Below, piece by piece: positions 8,376-17,157 of a DNA stretch of 64,000 nucleotides (position 1 is its first letter; each line of letters begins with the position of its first letter). The stretch is from Aquimarina sp. U1-2 (lineage in GTDB: Bacteria > Bacteroidota > Bacteroidia > Flavobacteriales > Flavobacteriaceae), in NCBI RefSeq assembly GCF_017897595.1, contig NZ_JAGKIK010000007.1:62001-126000 (forward strand). Direction: 5' to 3'. Made by a program: the position numbers and the translations under genes. The notes under the pieces are model-generated. The model saw only the letters and a list, made by a program, of their open reading frames with translations, did no database searches and was not told the origin of the DNA.

Positions 8376-9695
8376 TTATTCTCGCTTCGGAATGGTGATC
8401 AATTCGGTTTGTCGTTCATTTACGTATCTAAACCCGTCTTTTCCCCAAAAGCCAGCTTCTTCTAACATAATTCTAATGTTTTTCTTCCACTCGGGAAGCG
8501 TGACTGTTGTATTTAATTCGATAGCATAGACCGTATTATCATATAAAGGGTAATCACCAGTTCCGGGAACTCCATCTTGAGCATCCCACATACCAATAGT
8601 TGATCCTGCAGAATGCCCATATACACCAAGAGGGTGTGTATATATGGCTGGTTGTAGACCTTCTAATTTGCCTTGTTCCAGGGATTTCAGTAAAATCTCA
8701 TTTCCAGTTTTTCCAGTTTCAAAATTTGATGTAAAAATATCTTGAACGCGATTTCCAGCAGCAAACGCCTTTACTAAATAATCAGGTGGCGCTGTTTCGT
8801 TATTCTTCAAAATATATGCATGTTGTTGACAATCTGTATTTAGTCGTAAGTACGTAATACCAAAATCACAGTGTATAAGATCTCCCGGACGTATAATTTT
8901 ATCTTTAGGTCGATCTGAGAAAGATGTTATATGACTCTGCAATACTTCACCACTGCGTTGTATATCTACTGTAGGATGAAACCAGGTTTCTAGCCCCATA
9001 TCGGTTGCCTTTTGCCGTAACCACCATACTACATCATCTGTAGTTGTTGTCCCAGGTTGAATAACCAAAGTACTAAAGGCTTCCGCAATAATATCGTGAG
9101 TGATTTTGACTAAATCTTTGTAAATTTCCATCTCCTGCTCTGTTCGAGTTTCGATCCATCCAACAGCCAATTTTTCTGCCGAAATAACTTTAGGCTTGTA
9201 TGCTTCAGGCAGCACTTTCATAAACGCTTCATAATCTGTTTTTACGATGCCATCAACGATACCAAAATTTTCAGAATAATTAATGCCAATCACAGAAGGA
9301 TCTCGTTTGGTAATGATATCAACCAGAGCTTTCCATTGATCGGGTTGCTTTTCTTTATCCCAGGCAGAATCAATATATTTACCTATGTTATAGCGAGCAA
9401 CTGCCAATTTTTCTATGGTATTTTTATCTTTATTTCTATAAAAAACGAGAATAGTTCTTCTTCTGGCATTCAGCCATGTAGAAGGAAGCATGGTTCTAAG
9501 CACTGGATCCTCATTATATTCGCGAGAAATTAAAATCCACATATCAATCTCTGTACGATCCATTAATTGTGGCAATATGGTATTGAAACGCTCTTCGAGA
9601 ACCATATCGATAACTCCTGCCCTTTCTCTTTCAGAGAGAATTTGTGCATTAGACAGATAACTAAATGACAATACAACGAAAATGATTTTTTTCAT
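8376..9695 (-). CDS. Secreted M24-family metallopeptidase (Xaa-Pro aminopeptidase-like)
   Basis: The ATG at 9695 gives a signal peptide (MKKIIFVVLSFSYLSNAQ); an ATG at 9758 lies inside a terminator hairpin and is unlikely. The mature protein has an N-terminal creatinase-like domain (about 20-190) and a C-terminal pita-bread catalytic domain. Candidate metal ligands are visible: Asp in IHCDFG, Asp in LNTDCQ, His in GVYGHSAG, and glutamates in YAIELNT and MLEEAGFW. M24 members remove N-terminal residues, often before proline; a secreted form suggests use of external peptides. About 439 residues. The last ligand context is unusual, so activity is likely but not certain. Confidence 0.82.
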   Translation of the reverse strand: MKKIIFVVLSFSYLSNAQILSERERAGVIDMVLEERFNTILPQLMDRTEIDMWILISREYNEDPVLRTMLPSTWLNARRRTILVFYRNKDKNTIEKLAVARYNIGKYIDSAWDKEKQPDQWKALVDIITKRDPSVIGINYSENFGIVDGIVKTDYEAFMKVLPEAYKPKVISAEKLAVGWIETRTEQEMEIYKDLVKITHDIIAEAFSTLVIQPGTTTTDDVVWWLRQKATDMGLETWFHPTVDIQRSGEVLQSHITSFSDRPKDKIIRPGDLIHCDFGITYLRLNTDCQQHAYILKNNETAPPDYLVKAFAAGNRVQDIFTSNFETGKTGNEILLKSLEQGKLEGLQPAIYTHPLGVYGHSAGSTIGMWDAQDGVPGTGDYPLYDNTVYAIELNTTVTLPEWKKNIRIMLEEAGFWGKDGFRYVNERQTELITIPKRE

Positions 9696-9751
9696 GAGTA
9701 AGCTAAAAAAGATGATAATGCTTTCTTGTAAGACTAAATTATTATAAAAAA

Positions 9752-9781
9752 TAGACATCTACAATATATTGCAGATGTCTA
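9752..9781 (-). terminator. Rho-independent terminator on the minus strand
   Basis: TAGACATCT (9752-9760) pairs with AGATGTCTA (9773-9781), and CAATA with TATTG inside, interrupted by one A/C mismatch. On the minus strand the hairpin is followed by TTTTTTATAATAATTT. It lies between the VWA gene (ends 10041) and the M24 start at 9695, so it ends a transcript that runs through element A copy 3. Confidence 0.75.
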
Positions 9782-9786
9782 ATTGA

Positions 9787-10013
9787 AATCAGTAGTGTCT
9801 GGATAAAGAGAATAGACTACTATACTGTTAGAAAATAGACCAAAGACTTGTTTCTAAGTATATCTGTAATAGTATTTTAAAAATAATACATATTTTACCT
9901 CTTAGGAATTGTCTTAATGCTCATGAAGCAAGGTGTTTTTTCTACAAATCGACGAACCCTTGATACTCTTTGAGTTTTTTTGGTTCGTATCATCATTTTT
10001 AACAAACAACAAT
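9787..10013 (-). repeat. Dispersed element A, copy 3 (diverged)
   Basis: Same orientation as copy 2 and diverged. Shared blocks are GTTAGAAAATAGACCAAAGA near the left end, GAAGCAAGGTGTTTTTTCTA in the middle and AACAAACAACAAT at the right end; both ends line up with the ends of copies 1 and 2, so the element has definite borders. It occupies almost the whole gap between the M24 and VWA genes. Confidence 0.6.
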
Positions 10014-10040
10014 AAATTATATTCATCGAATTATTCCGTT

Positions 10041-12149
10041 TTATAAATCCTGATAGCTTCTCATTAGCCTAACAAATTCACTTTTATATCCCTGATTGTC
10101 TTTATCTTTATTTTTGTTTGCTAGAGTAATAATATCCTCAAGGTTTTGGTTTTTGATGTACTTTGAGTTTCTTAATTTCATGCCAAACCAGGCAACCGAA
10201 GCTGCAAAATTAAAATCTTGAGAAACCTTGTCAAACTTACTGGTAGTCAAGGTATGTTCGATTTTAATGCTTTTCTCTTCTTTAGGTTTCTTATATCTGA
10301 ACTTTACTGTGAGTAGCTCGTTGGTGTAATTCTTATCGAGGCTAGCATTGGTATACTTCAAGTTTGAAACCTCTTTCACATAACTACTTTTACTACCTAT
10401 TGGGACAATTTCATATAAGGCGGTAACTGTGTGACCACTTCCTAATTCTCCCGCATCCTTTGTGTCGTCTGCAAAATCTTCATCGTTTAAAAGTCGGTTT
10501 TCGTACCCAATAAGCCTGTAAGCTTTTACTATTGAAGGATTAAACTCTACCTGAATTTTAACATCTTTTGCAATGGTGTATAGCGTCCCTCCGAACTCTT
10601 TTCCGAGGATTTTCTGTGCCTCTTGCATAGTATCTATATATGCATGATTTCCATTTCCTGTATGGGCCAATGTTTCTAGCGTACTATCTTTATAATTACC
10701 CATCCCAAAACCAAGGCATGTTAAAAATACATTGGATTTACGTTTCTCTTGTATCAAATTTTTCATATCCTTATCACTCCTCATTCCAACATTAAAATCT
10801 CCATCGGTAGCCAGAATTACCCTATTATTTCCGTTTTTTATAAAATTTCTTGAAGCGAGTTTGTAAGCAAGTTTGAGTCCCTCGCCTCCTGCCGTTGATC
10901 CCCCGGCACTAAGGCTTTGTAAGGCTTGATTAATTTTATTTTTATATGCTCCTGATGTTGGCTTAAGTACAACCCCTGCCGCTCCCGCATACACTACAAT
11001 AGAAACTTTATCTTTTTCTCTTAATTGCTGTACTAAAAGCGTAAAGGCTTTTTTTAATAAAGGTAATTTATTAGCATCTGACATAGATCCAGAAACATCA
11101 ATCAAAAAAACCAGATTTGAAGCTGGGATATCTTTTTGTGGTATTTCTTTTCCCTTCAGCCCTATTTTTACCAATTGTGTGTCTTTATTCCAAGGGGTGC
11201 TTGCATATTCTGTATGGATCGCAAAAGGATGTTCTTCTAAGGGTTGGTCATAAGAATAGTCAAAATAATTAATCATTTCTTCAATTTTAATAGCATCTGA
11301 CGGAATTTTGTTTCCATTATTAATCATTCTTCTTACATTACTATAAGAAGCTTTATCGACGTCGATCGAAAACGTTGAAAGTGGCGCTATTTGTACTTGT
11401 TTGAAATCGTTTTCTACAATTTCTTTATACGATTCGTGATTATCTACATTGTAATTACCGCTGTGAGTTGTTATGATAACACAACCATTCTTCGCTTTGG
11501 CTCCATACAAGGCAGAAGCATTCGCATTTTTTAGTACTTCAACTTTTGAAATTTTAGCAGGATCTATCCCACGTATTCGATTGATATCTTTACCATCTAA
11601 AGGCACACCATCTATAATATATAACGGTTGTTCAGCCTTCGAAATAGCGCTAATACCTCTTATTTTTATAGCATTAGTAGAAGAAAGCTTTGGAGCTTTT
11701 GAAATATGAACGCCAGCTACATGACCTCGTAAACCAGTTTGGTTTTTAGATTTTCTTCTTTTCCTTTTTGATATGGTTGAAGAAGCTATAGAATGTTTTA
11801 CAACTCTTCTACTTCGGGTAGTAGCATATCCGGTAATTACAACCTCTTCTAACGCTGATGAAGAAGCTTTTAGATTAACATTGATCAAGCTAGAGTTTGA
11901 AGAAACCTGTACCTCTTTAGTTTCAAACCCTACATAAGAAAACATAAGAATATCTCCTGCTTTGGCGACCAAGGTATATAAACCATCAAAATCGGTTTGC
12001 GCTCCAGATGTTGTTCCTTTAATAATAATGTTTACTCCGGGCAAAGGTAAATTTTGCTCGTCGGTAACTTTTCCTGTAATCTTAATTTGCTGTGCGTATA
12101 AATTTCCCAGAACCAGAAAAAACATACCCATATAACCTAATAGTTTCAT
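10041..12149 (-). CDS. VWA (YfbK-type) protein with CarboxypepD_reg and TonB-receptor plug domains
   Basis: 702 residues from the ATG at 12149. In order: signal peptide ending LYAQ (1-20), carboxypeptidase-regulatory-like domain with the SusC-type wording GKVTDEQNLPLPGVNI (about 25-100), the EEVVITGYAT transition, a plug-like domain with YIIDGVPLDG and VLKNANASALYG (about 110-225), then a YfbK-like N-domain, a von Willebrand A domain with a complete MIDAS start DVSGSMSD (near 350) and a C-terminal region as in YfbK. No outer-membrane barrel follows the plug. It is exported and probably binds partners through its MIDAS metal. Function unknown. Such fusions occur in other Bacteroidota. The region between plug and VWA also holds a basic run near residue 130 (SKRKRRKSK). 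Confidence 0.85.
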   Translation of the reverse strand: MKLLGYMGMFFLVLGNLYAQQIKITGKVTDEQNLPLPGVNIIIKGTTSGAQTDFDGLYTLVAKAGDILMFSYVGFETKEVQVSSNSSLINVNLKASSSALEEVVITGYATTRSRRVVKHSIASSTISKRKRRKSKNQTGLRGHVAGVHISKAPKLSSTNAIKIRGISAISKAEQPLYIIDGVPLDGKDINRIRGIDPAKISKVEVLKNANASALYGAKAKNGCVIITTHSGNYNVDNHESYKEIVENDFKQVQIAPLSTFSIDVDKASYSNVRRMINNGNKIPSDAIKIEEMINYFDYSYDQPLEEHPFAIHTEYASTPWNKDTQLVKIGLKGKEIPQKDIPASNLVFLIDVSGSMSDANKLPLLKKAFTLLVQQLREKDKVSIVVYAGAAGVVLKPTSGAYKNKINQALQSLSAGGSTAGGEGLKLAYKLASRNFIKNGNNRVILATDGDFNVGMRSDKDMKNLIQEKRKSNVFLTCLGFGMGNYKDSTLETLAHTGNGNHAYIDTMQEAQKILGKEFGGTLYTIAKDVKIQVEFNPSIVKAYRLIGYENRLLNDEDFADDTKDAGELGSGHTVTALYEIVPIGSKSSYVKEVSNLKYTNASLDKNYTNELLTVKFRYKKPKEEKSIKIEHTLTTSKFDKVSQDFNFAASVAWFGMKLRNSKYIKNQNLEDIITLANKNKDKDNQGYKSEFVRLMRSYQDL

Positions 12150-12301
12150 AGTAAATGGTTTTAAATTCAATTAAAACTACGGTACTACCAGGTTTAAAAG
12201 CAATCTATAATGAGTGAAACATACTTTTGATTGAGTGTTTGAAGAGAAGAGCTAAAAATTAGTAAATTATAGTTTCATTTACAATCAAATTTCTTTTGAG
12301 T

Positions 12302-13402
12302 TCAATACTTAAGAACTAACTCCAAGGTTTTTTTGCGTTGTACTTTTCCGTTATCCGTTTCTATGAACTGGGGTAAAAAATAAATTTCTTTAGGAACTTC
12401 ATATTTTGTAAGTGTCTTTAATTTGCTTATCGCTTCTTGTAATGCTAGTTTAGAAATAGGGTCATAATCCTGCTCGATAACCAATATTAATTTATCACCC
12501 AAACTATTATCGGGAACATGAGTTATAAAAAATCGATGACCTATTAAAAGTTGAAGCTTTGTTTCTATTTGTTCGGGATGTAACTTGATACCGCCACTAT
12601 TGATCACGTTGTCGTATCTGCCTTTCCAACTAAATTTTTTGTATGTTTTAAGTTCTACTACATCATTTGTAATGATTGTTTCATGATTTAACTGTGGTGC
12701 TTTGATCACTAAACAGTTTCTAGCATCTACTCCTAAATTAATATTAGGTAAGGCTTTAAAATAGGAAGCATCTTTTTTATCTTTCTTTTTCGGATTCACC
12801 CTTCTTGCTGCAATATGAGAAACGGTTTCGGTCATCCCATAGGTTTCAAAAATTTTGGTTTTAACGCCTTGTACTAATTGTCTTAGATTTTCAGAAACGG
12901 GACCACCGCCTACAATTAATTTTTTGAGGAGGTGCAACCTATTAAGAGAGTTATCAAGCTGCAGGGGTACCATAGCACAAAAATCATATTGTTTATACAG
13001 GGTATCCAGCGGATTTGTTTTTGGCGGAACCAAATCGATCTTCCAACCTAATACCATAGCTCTTACCAACATCATTTTTCCGGCGATATAATTGGCAGAA
13101 AGACATAAAAGTGCAGTTGTTTTCTCTTCAGCTTTAAAAAATTTTCCGGTCGCTTTAGCACTATTGATCATGTGCTGCTTTAACAACTTTATATTTTTAG
13201 GTTTCCCTGTAGAACCAGAAGTTTTGACTAAGATATAGTCTTTATCATCTAACCAATTTAATAAAAAATGACCTACTTCTTGCTCGTAAACTTCTCCATT
13301 TTTAATAAAACCTAAAGCTATACGCTTCAAACTATCTTTGGTAGCATTTTGTTTGTTTATACTAAACGCGTCGTGTATTTCAGGAATAAAAAAAGTACTC
13401 AT
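12302..13402 (-). CDS. menE: o-Succinylbenzoate-CoA ligase MenE
   Basis: 366 residues from the ATG at 13402, which follows a non-ATG upstream extension. An adenylate-forming (AMP-binding) enzyme: P-loop-like VKTSGSTGKPKNIKL near residue 65, FETYGMTETVSHIA near 186, the GRYDNVINSGGIKLHPEQIE hinge region near 260 and the C-terminal catalytic lysine in DNGKVQRKKT near 353. It is short for the superfamily but matches Bacteroidota MenE. It joins CoA to o-succinylbenzoate in menaquinone synthesis. Assignment to MenE rather than another acyl ligase rests on its place downstream of menA and menC on the same strand. It lies about 120 bp after the CPBP gene. Confidence 0.86.
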   Translation of the reverse strand: MSTFFIPEIHDAFSINKQNATKDSLKRIALGFIKNGEVYEQEVGHFLLNWLDDKDYILVKTSGSTGKPKNIKLLKQHMINSAKATGKFFKAEEKTTALLCLSANYIAGKMMLVRAMVLGWKIDLVPPKTNPLDTLYKQYDFCAMVPLQLDNSLNRLHLLKKLIVGGGPVSENLRQLVQGVKTKIFETYGMTETVSHIAARRVNPKKKDKKDASYFKALPNINLGVDARNCLVIKAPQLNHETIITNDVVELKTYKKFSWKGRYDNVINSGGIKLHPEQIETKLQLLIGHRFFITHVPDNSLGDKLILVIEQDYDPISKLALQEAISKLKTLTKYEVPKEIYFLPQFIETDNGKVQRKKTLELVLKY

Positions 13403-13520
13403 GATCAATGCATTCAAATTTCAAGGTTATCATAGTTAGAAAAGTTATGAAATTGTAAAAAGTACATTACGCATTCATTATTAATTTACTTGATGACGAA
13501 GATCCAAAGTCCAACACAGG

Positions 13521-14411
13521 TTAGTGTACGCTGCCAAAAAGTTTTTCTTTCCAGTTTGTCCATGCATACTTTTTCGACAAAATGAGTAGAAAAAGAGGAA
13601 AAATAACAAATACAGGAAATAATATTTCATAACCCGTTCCCGGGTCTGACACATCTATAAAAATTGAATCAGTTTGTAGAGCAGTCCAATCGGCCGTTAC
13701 CAATAATACAGTAATTAAATTATTCGCTGCATGAAAACCAAGTGCCAATTCTAGTCCCTCGTCCATAAGTGTAATGATTCCTAAAAAAAAACCTGTTCCT
13801 ATATAGTAAACCATAATTATGGGGCCGATTTTTGAAACTTCAGGATTAGCAATATGCATTAAACCAAAGAGAACCGAAGTTATAAATAAAGGTACAAACC
13901 TGCTTTTGGATGCAATCCCTATCCCCTGCATTAGGTAACCACGAAAAAGATATTCTTCAAAACTGGTTTGGATTGGAACAAGAATGATTGCCACAATGGC
14001 CAGAATGAAAAACGGGACGGGTTCAAAATTAACCTGATACACTTCGGGAGTAAAAAAATAAACCAGTAATGTAGAAACAATAATAAATGAACCCATTAGG
14101 CTAAAAATAAAGAATATCCTACCCCAATCTACTTTTTTTCTACTGGTAGTTAGTGATACAATAGATTGTTGATGCACGTACCGTACCCAAAAAAGTAATG
14201 CAGCCAGAAAAACCGCCATGAAAATCATCCCTTCTGCAAAAAGACTGATTTTACTTCTTGTTTTAATTTGCTCTTCCATAATTTTTGCTACGTCCAAATC
14301 GAATAGTATAACGGCGATATACTGAAGCCCTATCAACCCCATAAATACGAGGGGTATGGGAATATATTTCCACAATCCGAGTTTTCCTTTTTTGCCCTGT
14401 TCTATATACAT
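13521..14411 (-). CDS. CPBP-family intramembrane metalloprotease (CAAX protease-like)
   Basis: 296 residues with about seven to eight membrane helices. The three ABI/CPBP motifs are present: EEYLFRG (EExxxR, near residue 145), the His in FGLMHIAN (near 178) and HAANN (HxxxN, near 230). Such membrane glutamic/metalloproteases cut prenylated or membrane substrates; bacterial roles include immunity and membrane homeostasis, none assigned here. The gene sits between menC (20 bp upstream) and menE, so it is co-transcribed with menaquinone genes without an obvious pathway role. Confidence 0.83.
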   Translation of the reverse strand: MYIEQGKKGKLGLWKYIPIPLVFMGLIGLQYIAVILFDLDVAKIMEEQIKTRSKISLFAEGMIFMAVFLAALLFWVRYVHQQSIVSLTTSRKKVDWGRIFFIFSLMGSFIIVSTLLVYFFTPEVYQVNFEPVPFFILAIVAIILVPIQTSFEEYLFRGYLMQGIGIASKSRFVPLFITSVLFGLMHIANPEVSKIGPIIMVYYIGTGFFLGIITLMDEGLELALGFHAANNLITVLLVTADWTALQTDSIFIDVSDPGTGYEILFPVFVIFPLFLLILSKKYAWTNWKEKLFGSVH

Positions 14412-14431
14412 ATGTACTTATAATTTTTAAT

Positions 14432-15466
14432 TTATAGTCGAACGTCCCATTCAATTTCTGAATCATATACCAACGTTCCATCAATTACCTGTAACGGCGA
14501 CTGAAAATTATTAGTATACAAACCTCCGGTTCCCAATCCTTGTGGCATATCACACTGTAAAGTATACGTGAATTGAGCAATAGCATTTAAACCAATATTA
14601 CTCTCGAGAGCACTTGTAATCCACCATCCAATATTCCGTTCTGAAGCTATTTGAATCCATTCTTTGGTTCCTCTATACCCACCTATCAAACTTGGTTTAA
14701 GAATAATATATTGTGGTTGTATCGTATCCAGCAGCTCTTTTTTATGTGTGATATCAAAAACACCTATCAATTCTTCATCCAAAGCAATCGGTAAAGGTGT
14801 GCTAGCACATAAATCGGCCATATTTTGGCATTGACCTTGTCTAATAGGCTGTTCTATGCTATGTAAATCGTATTTTGACAGGCATTTTAATTTTTCTAGA
14901 GCTTCACCAGGAGAAAAAGCTCCGTTAGCGTCTACTCGTAACTGTATCGTTTCTGAGTCGTACTTAGATCGTATATCATTCAAAATATCAAGTTCTGCCG
15001 CGAAATCTATAGCTCCTATTTTCATTTTAATGCAGTCAAAACCTTGATCAAGTTTCTCTTTAACCTGTGCTACCATAAATTCTTTATCTCCCATCCATAT
15101 TAATCCGTTAATAGGAATATGATCTCGATTTTGCGTAAATTCTGAAGGAAATACTAAAAAAGGGGTATCACTTTGCAACGATAAAAAGGCCATCTCAATA
15201 CCAAATTGAATACTGGGGAATTCTATGAGTTCTTCCCAAAGCCTTTCGACTCCAAGATGAATATGGTTACATGTCCATGCTAATTTTTCTTCATAATCTG
15301 GTCTGTCATCGATACTTAGCGATCTCAAAATACCACATTCACCAATACCATAGTCTTCACCGTCTGAAATTGTAATGAACCAAGTTTCTTTAGTTTTAAG
15401 AATTCCGCGAGAAGTGCCGCTAGGCTTTTTAAACTCAAGTATATATTTTTGATATGTTGCGTTCAT
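14432..15466 (-). CDS. menC: o-Succinylbenzoate synthase MenC
   Basis: 344-residue enolase-superfamily enzyme. Seen: CIKMKIGA (acid/base lysine pair, near 145), RVDANGAF (metal Asp, near 178), SIEQP (metal Glu, near 205), ALDEEL (metal Asp, near 229) and IILKPSLIGGY (second catalytic lysine, near 254). MenC dehydrates SHCHC to o-succinylbenzoate for menaquinone. The ATG directly abuts the stop of the upstream UPF0173 gene (15467), indicating translational coupling. Operon: menA, UPF0173 hydrolase, menC, CPBP, menE. No menB, menD or menF in the window. Confidence 0.92.
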   Translation of the reverse strand: MNATYQKYILEFKKPSGTSRGILKTKETWFITISDGEDYGIGECGILRSLSIDDRPDYEEKLAWTCNHIHLGVERLWEELIEFPSIQFGIEMAFLSLQSDTPFLVFPSEFTQNRDHIPINGLIWMGDKEFMVAQVKEKLDQGFDCIKMKIGAIDFAAELDILNDIRSKYDSETIQLRVDANGAFSPGEALEKLKCLSKYDLHSIEQPIRQGQCQNMADLCASTPLPIALDEELIGVFDITHKKELLDTIQPQYIILKPSLIGGYRGTKEWIQIASERNIGWWITSALESNIGLNAIAQFTYTLQCDMPQGLGTGGLYTNNFQSPLQVIDGTLVYDSEIEWDVRL

Positions 15467-16147
15467 CTATAACACTATGCTTTCACCAATTTCCAAGAGC
15501 ATCAAGTCTTTGTTTTTATCAAAAAACTTACGTTTAGCCTCTTCATGGTTAATCTCGATGTACCCAAACGTATCATAGTGAACTCCTAGTACTTTGTCGC
15601 ATTCAACAAAATCACTCGCAATGATAGCATCATCTACACCCATTGTAAAATTATCCCCAATGGGTAAAATCGCCAAATCTAGTTGGGTATGCAATGGAAT
15701 AAGTTTCATATCCATAGTTAGCGCTGTATCGCCGGCGATGTAAATGGTTTTGTGCTCCCCTTCAATTATAAAACCACCCGGTTGCCCACCGTAGGTGCCA
15801 TCTTCAAAACTACTTGTATGTATGGCATTTACATATTTTACTCTGCCAAAATCAAACTCCCAATTTCCACCGTGATTCATAGGATGAGCTTCTATCCCTT
15901 TATTTTGGTAATGCATCGCAATTTCATAATTGGAAACTATAGTTGCATTATTTGCCTGAGCTATAGAGGCTGCATCTAGCACATGATCTTGATGGGCATG
16001 CGTAAGTAGAATATAATCGGCTTTTATCGAATCTGGGGCTATTTTATCTTTAGCAAGCGGGTTTCCAGAAATAAATGGGTCTATTAAAACAAGGCTATCG
16101 GCAATTTCGATTAACAATGTATTATGCCCGTAGAAGGTAATTTTCAT
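15467..16147 (-). CDS. UPF0173-type metal-dependent hydrolase (MBL fold)
   Basis: 226 residues, full length for UPF0173. Metal ligands are visible in LLTHAHQDHVLD (HxHxDH, near residue 48-60), NAIHTSS near 110, IAGDTALT near 138, and a late HYDTFGYIEI. No signal peptide, so cytoplasmic, unlike the related lipoprotein at 1297-2097. It sits between menA (27 bp) and menC (0 bp) in a conserved-looking Flavobacteriaceae menaquinone operon; a role in the pathway (for example hydrolysis of a thioester intermediate) is only suggested by this position. Confidence 0.86.
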   Translation of the reverse strand: MKITFYGHNTLLIEIADSLVLIDPFISGNPLAKDKIAPDSIKADYILLTHAHQDHVLDAASIAQANNATIVSNYEIAMHYQNKGIEAHPMNHGGNWEFDFGRVKYVNAIHTSSFEDGTYGGQPGGFIIEGEHKTIYIAGDTALTMDMKLIPLHTQLDLAILPIGDNFTMGVDDAIIASDFVECDKVLGVHYDTFGYIEINHEEAKRKFFDKNKDLMLLEIGESIVL

Positions 16148-16173
16148 AACTATGTGAGTTTTTATTCTGAAAA

Positions 16174-17073
16174 TTATAAAATCTGACTTAGACTAAATAG
16201 TATTGCTAGTAAAAATGTTGTTAAAGCTACTTTTTTAAGTTCTGGATCTAATAATTCTGCATGCTTCGTATTTCTAACTTTATTAATATGTATAAATAAT
16301 GGAATAAATGCAATTAAGGGAATAAGATCTAAGGGTTTTTCATAACTAAAAAAAATAAATATGGATAGTATACATATGGCTAAAATCACCAAACAAAAAT
16401 GATACATTTTAGCATTTTGAATACCGAGTTTAACCACCAATGTATTTTTATTAGATTTTTTGTCATTACTATGATCTCGCATATTATTCAGATTGAGCAC
16501 TGCCGTACTTAACAGCCCAATAGTAATTGCAGGAAGAACAACTAAATCTTCGATTGTTTTTGTAAAAAGAAAGTAACAACCAACTACGCTTACCAAACCA
16601 AAAAATACAAATACAAACACATCACCTAACCCTCGATATCCATACGCAGATTTGCCTACAGTATATAGTATAGACGCTGCAATAGCCATAATACCTAAAA
16701 GAAAAAAGATAATAGTGTATATATAATTTTCTTTTCCAAAAGACACGTAAATAAGTGAAATGGCGAGTACAAATGTAAGACATGCAGTTATCACTATACC
16801 GCGAAGCATTTGTGTACTCGAAATAGATCCAATCTGTAATGCTCTGGGAGGCCCAACTCTATCTTGATTATCTGTCCCCTTTATGCCATCGCCGTAATCA
16901 TTCGCAAAATTTGATAAAATTTGAAGCCCCAACGTAGTTAGTAAAGCTAACCAGAAAATTGATGTCTGCCAAAAAATAGGGGTTCCTAGAGCAGATCCAA
17001 CAATAATGCCTGATATTGACAATGGTAATGTTCGTAATCGGGCCGCAGACACCCATGCCTTCAATATACTCAT
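16174..17073 (-). CDS. menA: 1,4-Dihydroxy-2-naphthoate polyprenyltransferase MenA
   Basis: 299 residues from the ATG at 17073. UbiA-superfamily integral membrane prenyltransferase with about eight to nine helices. The first Asp-rich motif is NFANDYGDGIKGTD (near residue 60-73) with RVGPPRALQ following, a signature of MenA; the second, DHSNDKKSNKNT, is near 204. It attaches the polyprenyl tail to DHNA, the first membrane step of menaquinone synthesis, consistent with respiration via menaquinone. It is the first gene of the minus-strand men cluster; the next gene on the other side diverges. Confidence 0.92.
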   Translation of the reverse strand: MSILKAWVSAARLRTLPLSISGIIVGSALGTPIFWQTSIFWLALLTTLGLQILSNFANDYGDGIKGTDNQDRVGPPRALQIGSISSTQMLRGIVITACLTFVLAISLIYVSFGKENYIYTIIFFLLGIMAIAASILYTVGKSAYGYRGLGDVFVFVFFGLVSVVGCYFLFTKTIEDLVVLPAITIGLLSTAVLNLNNMRDHSNDKKSNKNTLVVKLGIQNAKMYHFCLVILAICILSIFIFFSYEKPLDLIPLIAFIPLFIHINKVRNTKHAELLDPELKKVALTTFLLAILFSLSQIL

Positions 17074-17157
17074 CAAAAATTATTTAAATTCAAAGGAACA
17101 TCATTTTATACTAAAAAAAAATAAAAACTAATTCTTTCAATTCTGTACCTTCGCATT

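Noticed and set aside
9696..9758. Longer start for the M24 peptidase at 9758
   Set aside because: The ATG lies inside the terminator hairpin 9752-9781, and the later start gives a proper signal peptide.
10041..12149. SusC/SusD polysaccharide utilisation locus with the amylase and glucosidase
   Set aside because: The SusC-like part lacks a barrel, there is no SusD gene, and the glycosidases lie 6 and 37 kb away without clustering.
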